Assembly (NCBI GenBank): GCA_938004375.1
Contig: CALKWH010000326.1
Span: 1-24,344, forward strand
Length of the DNA stretch: 24,344 nt
Reading direction: 5' to 3'
Origin: an uncultured Pseudomonadota bacterium
GTDB taxonomy: Bacteria; Myxococcota_A; Polyangia; HGW-17
Part shown: one piece after another, positions 1 to 8,217 of the stretch
Numbering within the stretch: position 1 is the first letter of the stretch
Layout: each line of letters opens with the position of its first letter
The notes under the pieces: generated by a model
Seen by the model: the letters and a program-made list of their open reading frames with translations, nothing else
What the model was told of the DNA's origin: nothing
Database searches by the model: none
Program-made: the position numbers and the translations under genes

Positions 1-45
1 GATCGTATTCGGTGACTGGAGTTCAGACGTGTGCTCTTCCGATCT
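1..45. other. Illumina P7/i7 adapter remnant (not biological)
   Basis: Bases 12-45 match the TruSeq index-adapter read-through sequence in reverse-complement form, ending in CTCTTCCGATCT. Bases 1-3 fit the end of the P7 stem, which leaves 4-11 (CGTATTCG) as the 8-base sample index, read as CGAATACG. The insert begins at 46. Open frames crossing this point carry the spurious peptide TGVQTCALPI (plus strand) or KSTRLNSSH (minus strand), both known adapter translations. Confidence 0.97.
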
Positions 46-2921
46 TGTGCATCCCACAGGATAATCAGTCCCCGCAGATCGATCGAGGCCAGCCGCTTCC
101 GGTCCGGGGAAGCGGCCAGGGCGAAGACCTCGGAGGGGTGGCCCTCGAGGGTGAGGCGGATCCTCCCGGTGCCCAGATCCCAGATCCGGATCCTGCCGTC
201 GCCGTGGGCGGAGGCGAGGGCGTCTGCGCCCAGGCGGAGGGTGTCGTAGGCGCCGCTGCCCTGACCCTCGAGGACCTGCGGCTCGGCGGGCGCTAGGATG
301 GTCCACTCCCGGCAGGTGCGGTCATTGGAGCAGGAGATCAGGGATCGGCCCTCGTCCGTCACCAGGAGGTCATGGACCGCCTCCAGGTGCCCCCGGTGCC
401 TCGAGACGTCTTTGCGCGTCTCCAGATCCCAGACGAACAGGTCCCGATCGAAGCCCCCGGAGACGACCCACCTGCCCCCGGGGACGACCGCCGCCGAAAT
501 CACGGAGGAGCCGTGCCCCTCGAGGACACCGGCCGGACCGGTGAGCGGGTCCCACAACCGGAGCGTGCGGTCGTTGCTCGCCGAGAGGATCAGCCTCCGT
601 TCCGGGATCCAGAGCACCTGCTTGACGGTGGACTGGTGGCCACTCCAGTCGGCGATCAGGCGTCCGCCGGGGAGCTCCCAGAGCAGGATGCGGTTGTCCT
701 GCGTCGCGGCCGCGAGCAGGCCGGCCCCGGGCATCGGGTACAACCAGGTGACGGTGGTCTGGTCCGGGAGCCCGATGGAGGCGGTGACGGACCAGTCCCG
801 CGTGTCGACGAAGCGCACGGTCCGGCCGGCCTCCACACCGACGAGCGCGTGCGGCCCCGCCACGTTCAGCGACGAGAGGGTGTCCGCAGGAGACGCGACC
901 GCGGACCGCTTCCTGCCCCGATCCAGATCCCAGATCTCGGGGGGCGCGCCGGAGAAGACCAGCAGCAGGTCGGTGCTGCCCGGGAAGAAGCGGGAGAAGG
1001 TGATGCCGGTGTCGTGATCAAGGCGCAGGGGCACGGGCTTGCCCCCCCGTTTGTCGAGGGACCAGAGCGTCCCAGCTTCGGCCACGAAGACCACCCGGCC
1101 GTTCCCGGCGCGCTCGACTCCCCGCAGGGGGCTCGGGAAGCTCCAGGAACCGGAAAAGCGCAGCCTCGAGTGGTTCTGGGCAGCGGCCAGCGTGGACAGC
1201 GCGCGGACCCTGATGATCTCCGAGGCTGCGGCGTCGTGATCGGCCGCGGGATCCCAGGCGCGGCTGCCCGGGATCCCGGGATGCAGGTCGAGCACGGCGC
1301 CAGCGTGGGAAGCAGCGGCGTCCCACAGGCGGTCCTCGCGCAGGTTCTCGCTCTTCTCCAGGAAGGTCATGGCCAGGTTCCGCGCGCTCTCCGCGCTCTT
1401 GGTGCGGGCGATGAACTCGCTGTCGCGGGCCCTTCGCTCGTTTTCACGCGCCTGCCGCTCGTTGGTCAGGGCGACCGCGGTCGCGGCGGTGGCCCGCCGG
1501 TACTCCCGCAGGACGGCGGCCCCGGCCAGGGTCAGCAGGACGGCGAAGATCGCGAAGGAGACCGACAGCGCCCGGTGATGACGGATGAACAGCCTGACCA
1601 GCTCCACGGCCGAGTAGTCGTAGACGCCGACCGTCCTTCCGGACATGTATTGTTCGATCTCCCGGGCGAGGCTGCGGGCGTCGGGGTAACGTCCCTCCTT
1701 CTCGGGGCGCAGGGACTTCAGGGCGACGGCCGCCAGGTCCCGCGGGATCTTCGGATCGACCTGTTCGAGCGGCTGGGGCCGCCCCTTCTGGACGAGGGCG
1801 AGGACCTTCCAGACGTTCCCGGTGTAGGGCGGCTTCCCGGCCAGGATCTCGTACAGCACGGCACCCAGGCTGTAGAGGTCGCTCTGCTCGTCGATCTCGT
1901 CGATCCGCCCGCAGGCCTGCTCGGGCGGCATGTAGGCCGGCGTTCCCAGGATGTCGCCCTCGACTGTCTCGCCGTTGGCCAGCGCCTCCAACTTCTCCCG
2001 GTCCCGCAGCAGCCGGCTGGAGAGCTCGTCACCGAGGCCGTGAACCTTCGCGATGCCCCAGTCTAGCAGGACGGTCTCGCCGAACTCCCCGATGATGATG
2101 TTGTCGGGCTTGATGTCGCGGTGGATGACGCCCCGGGAGTGGACGTAGGCGATCGTCAGGCAGAGATCGCGGAAGTGCGGGATCAGGTTCAGGCGACCGG
2201 CGAGGCCGTCGCTCTCGGCGATGGCCTGCCGCAGCGTCCTGCCCCGCAGCAGGCGCATGGTGTAGAAGAGGGAGCCGTCGTCCCGATGGCCGAGCTCGTA
2301 CACGGGCACGACGCCGGGATGCTCCAGTTGGCCGGTGACGAGGGCTTCGCGCAAAAAGCGGCGCTCGGTGGGATCCCGCGGGTCTTCTATGCCCCGCGGC
2401 TTCGTGAGGAGCTCCTTGACCGCGACCTCCCTGCCCAGGTGCCTGTCCCGGGCGACCCAGACACGCCCCATCCCGCCTTTGCCCTTCTCGGACAGGAGCT
2501 CGTAGCGTGCCGCGTCGTCGGGGCCGGTCGCCATCATGTTCAGGCTGATGGCGGGCAGGGGACCCGACAGCCGGGGATCGACCACGGCCTGCACCGTGGG
2601 GAGGCCGGTCGGATCCGGCGATTCAGGGGACGCGGGGACCTCCGCGGCGGCGGGCTCTTCGGTGCGCCGCTTTTCGGAGAAATCCCTGAGGGTGCGGCCG
2701 ATGCCCGGGACCGGCCCCGGGGTGTCCCGTTGAAGGAGGGCGAGCTGCCGGACAAGGGAGCTCAGTCTCTGGAGCTGGTCGGCGGTGAGCCGCAACCGCA
2801 GGGTGTCCGCCGCCTCACCCGGGTTGGAGGAGGTTTTCCGGAGCTCGAGGTACTCCTCGACCGAGATGTAACCTTCCTGGAGCGCGAGGATGGGGAGCAG
2901 GTGTTCCTGGCCGGCGTTCAT
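46..2921 (-). CDS. Hanks-type Ser/Thr protein kinase with transmembrane segment and WD40 repeats (C-terminus missing)
   Basis: Predicted membrane protein kinase that phosphorylates Ser/Thr on unknown targets. The frame from ATG 2921 (upstream GGGAGGTG) stays open to the insert end, giving at least 958 residues. Residues 1-135 are a helical, then Pro/Glu-rich, extension. The kinase domain spans about 140-425: glycine loop GKGGMG (147-152), VAVK with Lys169, catalytic HRDIKPDN (267-274), DWG in place of DFG (287-289), and PPEQ for the APE motif. A hydrophobic segment at about 450-470 is followed by a linker and, from about 600, WD40-type blades; SASNDRTLRLWD, SCSNDRTCREW and GDGRIRIWD are visible. 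The last blade runs into adapter after LWDA. It lies 60 bases downstream of the radical SAM gene and may be cotranscribed; a TACAAT hexamer at 2953-2948 has no convincing -35. Kinase assignment is secure; the signal sensed is unknown. Confidence 0.93.
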
Positions 2922-2981
2922 GGGCACCTCCCAGTAGGGAAAGCGCATTGTACACCGGATGGGGTCGGGACGCACGCACGT

Positions 2982-4631
2982 TCAGGCGGGGTCGAGGGAG
3001 GGGAGCCGCGCGGCCAGGGGCTTGCGGGCCGGTCGCGCGGCGGACGCCGGGGCGACGTGGTACCGGTGAATGCGGGTGGGCGGCTGGCGCACGTCGGTGA
3101 GGAGCGCGTTCCGCAGCGAGCGGGTGCCGGCCAGCGCGGCCACCGCGCCGTTGATTGCGCGCTCCTTGAGCGAGGGCGGGCCCAGCAGGAGCTCGAAGCG
3201 GAGCCGCAGATCGGCGACGAGCCGGGAGGTGGCCCCGTTCTCGGCGGAGGCTCCGGCGGCGGCGAGGAAGTGGCGCATTAGGAGGGCCTGCTTCTCGTGG
3301 TCCGCCGCGCGGCGACGCACGAACGGGTCGGCGTGGCCGCGGGTGTAGGCCAACCCGCGCAGGGTGGTGTCCATGAGCCGCAGGAAGGACGGGCCGTTCT
3401 CGCTGTAATCCTTGGCGAAGGCCGCCCTGAGGAACGCCTGGCTCTCCTCGCGGGTGAAGGACGGGTGGGTGAACCAGATCTTCTCCTGGCCGTGCCGCTC
3501 GCGGTAGGGGATCTCGGGGAGCAGCTTGCCCCGGGCCGCGTAGTCCTCGAACAGGGCGGTCCCGTTCATCGGGCCCAGTTGCATGAACTGCACGTAGTCA
3601 GACTTCAGACCGATGCCGAAGTCGATGTCCTCGAAGATGGTTTCATGGTCGTGGTGCTCCTCGAACAGGATGACCGAGGTCATGACGCTGATGCCCCGGC
3701 CGCGCAGTTGGGCGACCAGATCATGGAAGTCCACGCCGGCGTTCTTCTCGTAGCAGGCCTTCTTCGATTCCACGCCCATCCAGATGAAGGTCACGCCCAT
3801 GCGCACCAGGAAGTCCAGCCCGGGAAGCGCCCGCAGGGTCTCGGCCGAAGAGAAGATCGCGAAGTTGAAGAACCGCCGGTGTCTCTCCATGAGGTCAACG
3901 AGCTCGAGGGCGCGCTGGGGCATCTTGAGGAAGTTCTCGTCGAGCACGCCGAAGTCGGTGATGCCCAGCTCGTCCTCGTAGCGGCAGCAAACGTCGAAGA
4001 CCTCGCGGCCGGTGGCCAGGTAGGGCGTGTACTGGCCGAAGAAGTGCGAGGTCGCGCAGAACTTGCAGCGGTTGGCGCAGCCCACGCCGGGGACCAGCAC
4101 GCCGGACTCGTCCGGGAGTTTCACCCCCATGACGTTCTTGTTGAAGGAACTGTGGACCAGCGGGTGGACGACGGCGCGGTCCTCGTTCTCTCCGAAGACC
4201 CGCCGTAAAAAGCGGACCCCCTCGCCGATGCAGAGGTGATCGTGGGGGATCTGGGTGCGCGTCTCGGGGGCGGAGGTGCCGTGCCCGCCCAGGATGATGC
4301 GGATCCCGGGATCGATCTGCCGCACCAGCTCGGCCATGGCTTTGGCCTTCTCGAAGTTCGGGACGATGAAGGAGATGCCCACGTGGGTGTAGCGCCCGCT
4401 GCGCAGCTCGGCATCGAAGCGCTTCCAGGTGGGGAAGTCCAGGACGGTGGTCGGCACCTTCACGTTGGCGGCGAGGAAGTGGAGTCCGAAGCTCGGGTGG
4501 TTGAACCGGAACGAGAAGAGCCCCTGTTCCCGGGTGACCTGGTTGTGGAAGAGCTCCATCTTGTTGTAGCGGCTGCCGAACTGATCGTCGACGCCGAAGG
4601 GACCGAACACGGAAGTGAGCAGAAGATGCAT
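2982..4631 (-). CDS. B12-binding-type radical SAM protein
   Basis: 549-residue predicted radical SAM enzyme. The cluster motif CANRCKFC (Cys185, Cys189, Cys192; CX3CX2C) would hold the [4Fe-4S] cluster that cleaves S-adenosylmethionine. The N-terminal 1-175 region looks like a Rossmann-type cobalamin-binding domain (VGISFIVPNF, then ILGGHGTSAPE), but I see no DxHxxG cobalamin-ligand motif, so B12 may bind base-off without that His or not at all. The SAM barrel runs to about 430 and is followed by a C-terminal region I do not recognise. Start chosen at MHLLLTSVFG, where family-like sequence begins; the frame is open upstream as far as 4997 but that part overlaps the divergent histidine kinase. 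It is divergent from the two-component genes and just upstream of the WD40 kinase. The substrate is unknown; methylation or ring rearrangement are typical for the class. Confidence 0.88.
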   Translation of the reverse strand: MHLLLTSVFGPFGVDDQFGSRYNKMELFHNQVTREQGLFSFRFNHPSFGLHFLAANVKVPTTVLDFPTWKRFDAELRSGRYTHVGISFIVPNFEKAKAMAELVRQIDPGIRIILGGHGTSAPETRTQIPHDHLCIGEGVRFLRRVFGENEDRAVVHPLVHSSFNKNVMGVKLPDESGVLVPGVGCANRCKFCATSHFFGQYTPYLATGREVFDVCCRYEDELGITDFGVLDENFLKMPQRALELVDLMERHRRFFNFAIFSSAETLRALPGLDFLVRMGVTFIWMGVESKKACYEKNAGVDFHDLVAQLRGRGISVMTSVILFEEHHDHETIFEDIDFGIGLKSDYVQFMQLGPMNGTALFEDYAARGKLLPEIPYRERHGQEKIWFTHPSFTREESQAFLRAAFAKDYSENGPSFLRLMDTTLRGLAYTRGHADPFVRRRAADHEKQALLMRHFLAAAGASAENGATSRLVADLRLRFELLLGPPSLKERAINGAVAALAGTRSLRNALLTDVRQPPTRIHRYHVAPASAARPARKPLAARLPSLDPA

Positions 4632-4698
4632 GTTGCGCGCCTTTCCGGCGGAGTCGGGTCCGCCATGGGGGGAACATAACCCCTCCGTCGTCCGGTGA

Positions 4699-4727
4699 TT
4701 GTAAAAGAACTGTAAAAGCCCTATGTT
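4699..4727 (+). promoter_or_regulatory. Putative promoter of the two-component operon
   Basis: TTGTAA (4699-4704), a 17-base spacer and TATGTT (4722-4727) form a sigma70-like pair. The first possible histidine-kinase ATG (4723) lies inside this -10. A transcript starting about 7 bases later would begin almost exactly at the second ATG (4735), which would make it leaderless. Confidence 0.4.
4700..4718. promoter_or_regulatory. Direct repeat TGTAAAAG x2, candidate OmpR/PhoB-family binding site
   Basis: TGTAAAAG occurs at 4700-4707 and again at 4711-4718, an 11-base period. Tandem half-sites with 11-base spacing are the usual binding pattern of OmpR/PhoB-type regulators, and such a regulator is encoded directly downstream. 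The site lies between the divergent radical SAM and histidine-kinase genes, so autoregulation or control of both is plausible. Confidence 0.45.
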
Positions 4728-5718
4728 CGGCGGCATGAAGCGCGCACTGTACCCCACCGTCCTGTTCGTCCTGCTGGAACTGACCCTGATCTTCGCGCTG
4801 GTCATGTGGACGGTGCGCTCGGTGCTGGCCCGTTCCGAGTATGAGGCCGTCTCCCGTATCGCCCGCACCACCGTGCGCGAGCTCTCGTTCACCGGGACCG
4901 CCACGATGGTCGTCGGCATCGTGATCCTGTCGCTCGTCATGGCCGGCTCCACCCTGCTCTTCGCCGGCTGGCTCCGCGAGCGCAGCCTCCACCGCAAGCG
5001 CGCCGAGTTCTTCCAGTCCTTCTCCCACGAACTGATGACCCCCCTGACGAGCCTGCAGATGAACGCGGATCTTCTGGTCGCCGACCTCCAGGTCGCCGAC
5101 CTCCAGGTCGCCGATCACACCGAAGGCCGGCTGTCCCGTGAGCAGGTGCGACAGTTGCTCGAGGACATGCGCGTCCAGTCCCGCCGGCTCGAGCGCCGGC
5201 TGCGCAACATCATCGAGACGACGCGCTTCGAGAACCGCCGGCTGCGCCTGCAGACCGAGCCGGTCGACCTCGGGGAGTACGCCCGGGACTTTCCGTCGCG
5301 CAGCGCGCTGGTGCCGGTGACGCAGGGCGTCGTCTTCTCGGTGGAGGCCTCCGGGGAGGCGCCGGTGCAGGCCGAGGTGGACGCGCGCTACCTGGACATC
5401 GTACTGGACAACCTGTTCGAGAACGCGGTGAAGAACGAAGCCCGTCACGTGGAGCTGGCCGTGCGCGCAGCACAGGACCGGGTGGAGCTGGTGGTGACCG
5501 ACGACGGGGCGGGCATCGACCCGCGGGACCTGCCGGGGATCTTTCGCATGTTCTTCCGCGGACGGCAGCAGACCGCCCGGGGTTCGGGGCTGGGCCTCGC
5601 CGTCTGCCGGCAGATCGTGAAGCTGCACAGAGGGCGCATCACCGCCATCTCCGAGGGGCCGGGCCGGGGCGCGCGCTTCACCGTCACGCTGCCTCGCGTC
5701 CGGGAGTCGCGGTCATGA
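4723..5718 (+). CDS. Membrane sensor histidine kinase
   Basis: 331-residue sensor kinase that autophosphorylates on His and passes the phosphate to the response regulator encoded next. Two transmembrane segments at about 11-33 and 58-82 flank a short periplasmic loop of roughly 25 residues. No HAMP domain is evident. The dimerisation/phosphoacceptor helix carries FSHELMTPL with His102. The ATPase domain has the N box (DNLFENAVKN, Asn234 region), G1 (DDGAGID, about 260-266) and G2 (RGSGLGLAV). A 15-base in-frame tandem repeat adds VADLQ copies from residue 119. Neither ATG (4723 or 4735) has a Shine-Dalgarno sequence; 4735 gives an N-terminus MKRAL before the membrane helix and fits the predicted promoter better. 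The gene ends in an ATGA overlap with the regulator. Confidence 0.93.
   Translation: MFGGMKRALYPTVLFVLLELTLIFALVMWTVRSVLARSEYEAVSRIARTTVRELSFTGTATMVVGIVILSLVMAGSTLLFAGWLRERSLHRKRAEFFQSFSHELMTPLTSLQMNADLLVADLQVADLQVADHTEGRLSREQVRQLLEDMRVQSRRLERRLRNIIETTRFENRRLRLQTEPVDLGEYARDFPSRSALVPVTQGVVFSVEASGEAPVQAEVDARYLDIVLDNLFENAVKNEARHVELAVRAAQDRVELVVTDDGAGIDPRDLPGIFRMFFRGRQQTARGSGLGLAVCRQIVKLHRGRITAISEGPGRGARFTVTLPRVRESRS
5077..5115 (+). repeat. 15-bp in-frame tandem repeat in the histidine kinase
   Basis: GTCGCCGACCTCCAG at 5077-5091 is repeated exactly at 5092-5106, and a third partial copy (GTCGCCGAT) follows at 5107-5115. It encodes VADLQ-VADLQ-VAD in the dimerisation helix region, 17 residues after the phosphoacceptor His. 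Confidence 0.9.
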
Positions 5719-6434
5719 CCGCGGGGACGGCGGACGCCGTGCGGATCCTGGTGGTCGAGGACGAGCCAGAGATCGCCCGCAGCCTGGAGATCCTGTTCGC
5801 CTCCGAGGGGCTGGTGCCCACGATCGTGGGTAACGGGGAGGCTGCGCTCGCGTGCTGGTCGAGGCACGATCTGATGCTGTTGGACCTGATGCTCCCCGGG
5901 GTGGACGGCTTCGAGGTGTTGCGGCAGCTCCGGGCGGCCGACGCCCTGTTCCCGGTGATCATCGTGTCGGCCCGCTCCTCCGAGGAGGACGTCGTCGAGG
6001 GGCTCACCCTGGGCGCGGACGACTACGTCACCAAGCCCTTCTCCATCCGCGAGTTGATGCTGCGGGTCCGGAGATCCCTGGCCCGGCGTCCGCGCGCGGC
6101 GGGCGTCTTGCCCCGAACCGCGTCGGCGGACGAGGTGGTCGTGATCGGGGAGGGCCTGTCGGTGAACTTCACCCGGAGCCGGGCGTTCACCATCCAGGGG
6201 GAGCGGCCGCTCACCACCCAGGAGGTGGCGGTGCTTCGCTACCTCACTGCTCGCGCGGGTCGTGTCTGCTCACGCGCGGACCTGCTGCAGGACGTGTGGG
6301 GCCTCCACGGGCGCATCGAGACCCGGACCGTGGACAACTTCATGGTGCGGTTCCGCAAGTACTTCGAGGCGGATCCCCGGCGGCCGAAGCACTTCGTCAC
6401 CCTGCGTGGCCAGGGTTACACTTTCAGCCCGTGA
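5715..6434 (+). CDS. OmpR/PhoB-family response regulator
   Basis: 239-residue DNA-binding response regulator, cognate to the preceding histidine kinase, whose stop it overlaps by 4 bases (ATGA). The receiver domain (about 9-125) has the acidic pair ED (15-16), phosphoacceptor Asp57 in LLDLMLPGVDG, Ser85 in the Thr/Ser position and Lys107 in VTKPF. The winged-helix effector domain (about 135-239) shows LTTQEVAVLRYL, the recognition-helix region RTVDNFMVRFRKYF and the C-terminal wing LRGQGYTFSP. The targets are unknown; the 11-base direct repeat upstream of the operon is the obvious candidate site. It converges with the YD-repeat lipoprotein gene, with 12 bases between stop codons and no terminator hairpin seen between them. 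Confidence 0.96.
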   Translation: MTAGTADAVRILVVEDEPEIARSLEILFASEGLVPTIVGNGEAALACWSRHDLMLLDLMLPGVDGFEVLRQLRAADALFPVIIVSARSSEEDVVEGLTLGADDYVTKPFSIRELMLRVRRSLARRPRAAGVLPRTASADEVVVIGEGLSVNFTRSRAFTIQGERPLTTQEVAVLRYLTARAGRVCSRADLLQDVWGLHGRIETRTVDNFMVRFRKYFEADPRRPKHFVTLRGQGYTFSP

Positions 6435-6446
6435 GGGCCAGGTTGT

Positions 6447-7247
6447 TCACTTGCACTCGTAGCCGAGCTTGAGGTGCCAGGTGACGGCGTTGGGTTCGCC
6501 GCCGTAGCAGGTGACGTCGATGGCGTCGGGGAGGCCCCGGGCGTCGTAGTTGTATCGGAGCTCGAAAGGTGAATAGTTGATCTGGCACGCGGTGTAGCGC
6601 TCGGTCGCCACGCGGCCCATGGCGTCGAGGGTCACCGCGTCGGGCCCGGGCTCGCAGACCTCCTCGGAGTCGGGCCAGTCCCAGTCCACCGTGTACATGC
6701 CCTTTTCCCCCCAACGATAGTTCGTTGAATACCATTTGCCGTTCTGCAGCACGGCGATGGTGTCGACCCGGCCGCCCGAGTCATAGGTGATCTTCGTGGA
6801 GTCGCCGAACTCCACGGGCCGACCGTCGGCGTCGTACTTCACAACCTCCTCGATGCCGCTCTGTTTGCCCTTGCGGGCGGAGGTGCCGTCGGCCTTCGGC
6901 GTGAAGAGCTCCCACGGGGACTCGAGGAGGCGGCCGTCGGCGTCGTACTTCCAGCTCCAGGTGAAGGGGGCGTCCAGGTTGAGGTCCAGCGGCGTGCCGC
7001 CCGGCGTGATGCGCGCCAGGGTCACGTTGCACTGGGCGACCTCGGAGCACGGCTTTCCGTCGCGGGTGCAGGGTTCGGCCACGAGGCTGCAGAGCCGGCC
7101 GGCCGGGGCGGCCGGTTCGCCCGCCGGCGTGGTCGAGGCGGTCGTCCCCTCCCGCGGGCGGGCGGGGTCGGTGTCCTTGACGGGTTTGGTGCAGGCGCCG
7201 GAGGCGAGGAGCCAGCCGACGAACAGGATCAGGTGCTGTCGTTTCAT
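6447..7247 (-). CDS. Lipoprotein with YD-like repeats
   Basis: 266-residue predicted lipoprotein of unknown function. The signal peptide ends in a lipobox LASGAC, with the lipidated Cys at 19. A Pro/Ala/Thr-rich linker (about 25-50) and a Cys-containing segment (about 52-75) precede motifs of the YD/Rhs type: YDADGRLLE, YDADGRPVEF, YDSGGRVDTI, LDAMGRVATERY and YDARGLPDAIDV. These normally form beta-strand shells in much larger Rhs and teneurin proteins, so this is a short stand-alone version with about five repeats. The start has AAAGGAG seven bases upstream. It is the last gene of a likely operon with the phosphofructokinase and another lipoprotein (55-base gap). Surface location is inferred from the lipobox. 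Confidence 0.85.
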   Translation of the reverse strand: MKRQHLILFVGWLLASGACTKPVKDTDPARPREGTTASTTPAGEPAAPAGRLCSLVAEPCTRDGKPCSEVAQCNVTLARITPGGTPLDLNLDAPFTWSWKYDADGRLLESPWELFTPKADGTSARKGKQSGIEEVVKYDADGRPVEFGDSTKITYDSGGRVDTIAVLQNGKWYSTNYRWGEKGMYTVDWDWPDSEEVCEPGPDAVTLDAMGRVATERYTACQINYSPFELRYNYDARGLPDAIDVTCYGGEPNAVTWHLKLGYECK

Positions 7248-7302
7248 GGGACTACTCCTTTCGGGAGAGAATGGTCACTCGGGTGTCGGGCTGCCGGTTT
7301 CC

Positions 7303-8196
7303 TCACAGCACGGTGCCCGCGGGGAGGAGCTCCCAGAAGGGCACCCGCGTCCGGACTGCGCCGTTGCCGAGGCGGACATCGAAGGCCAGCCCGTGGGGGG
7401 CGACGGCGTGGATGGTGGCGCGCACCAGCGTGGCGGCGCCCGAGCGGCACGCCTCGACCTCCTGGCCCGGTGCGGGTCTGAAGGCCGGGTTCCAGGGCTG
7501 GGTCTCGGCCGAGCTCACCCGATGGACGGGTCCGCCCAGGCCGGACAGGATCCAGGCGTGCCGCGCCTCGCCGAGGATCCAGATGCCCTGGTTCCACGTG
7601 CCGCGATCCTGGTAGTACACGATCTGCCCGAAGGCGCGCTCGCCGGTCTGCACGATCAGATCCGCGGCGGGGAGCTCTTCGCGGCGGCTCTCCAGGCGCC
7701 AGATGCGCTCGACCCGGACCCGATCAGGTCCGGGATCGACCACGCGGGCGACGAAGACGCTGGCGGCGCCAGCGGCCACCACGGTCTGGCCGGCGGCGAC
7801 GGTCAAAGTCCGGACGCGGGGGAGGATCGTGCTCCACGGGATGGCCGCGGTGACGCTTCCCGAGTTCTCGACGGTGGCGCCAGAGTCGTCGACCGCGACG
7901 ACCGTGGCGGCCGCCAGGCGGTACTTCTTCGGCTCGGCGGGGTAGGGCATGAGCGCCCACACGGAGGCTCCGGTCGCGAGCCCAGAGGGCCGTGCGCCCA
8001 GGGTCTCGACGGGGAGTTCGAAACGGTGATGGGGCGCCTGGGCGCGGTCGGGTCCGGACGCGTCAGGGGACGCGGTCGCGGGTTCCCGGCGCTCGGCGGC
8101 GACGGGTTCACTGCGCTCGGGGTCCTGGCGACGGCAGGCGATCGGCGCGGTGGCCAGCAGCCAGAGAAGCAGGGGTGGGAGCGGCGTCAGGCGCAT
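7303..8196 (-). CDS. Putative lipoprotein of unknown function
   Basis: 297 residues. The N-terminus is a hydrophobic signal ending in ATAPIAC, so Cys21 is the likely lipidation site. A charged, Pro/Ala-rich linker follows (about 22-55). The rest is rich in Val, Ala and Gly with alternating hydrophobic strands, for example YRLAAATVVAVDDSGATVE and TLTVAAGQTVVAAGAASVFV. This suggests repeated small beta-barrel (SH3- or Tudor-like) folds, which is a guess from the pattern. I do not recognise the family. GGAAGG lies upstream of the ATG. It sits 21 bases after the phosphofructokinase stop and 55 bases before the YD-repeat lipoprotein, so the three are probably cotranscribed. Confidence 0.8.
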   Translation of the reverse strand: MRLTPLPPLLLWLLATAPIACRRQDPERSEPVAAERREPATASPDASGPDRAQAPHHRFELPVETLGARPSGLATGASVWALMPYPAEPKKYRLAAATVVAVDDSGATVENSGSVTAAIPWSTILPRVRTLTVAAGQTVVAAGAASVFVARVVDPGPDRVRVERIWRLESRREELPAADLIVQTGERAFGQIVYYQDRGTWNQGIWILGEARHAWILSGLGGPVHRVSSAETQPWNPAFRPAPGQEVEACRSGAATLVRATIHAVAPHGLAFDVRLGNGAVRTRVPFWELLPAGTVL

Positions 8197-8217
8197 CGGG
8201 AAACCTTCCGGTAGGGG

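Noticed and set aside
12..296. A plus-strand open frame beginning MTGVQTCALPI
   Set aside because: Its first residues are adapter and the rest is antisense to the WD40 blades of the kinase.
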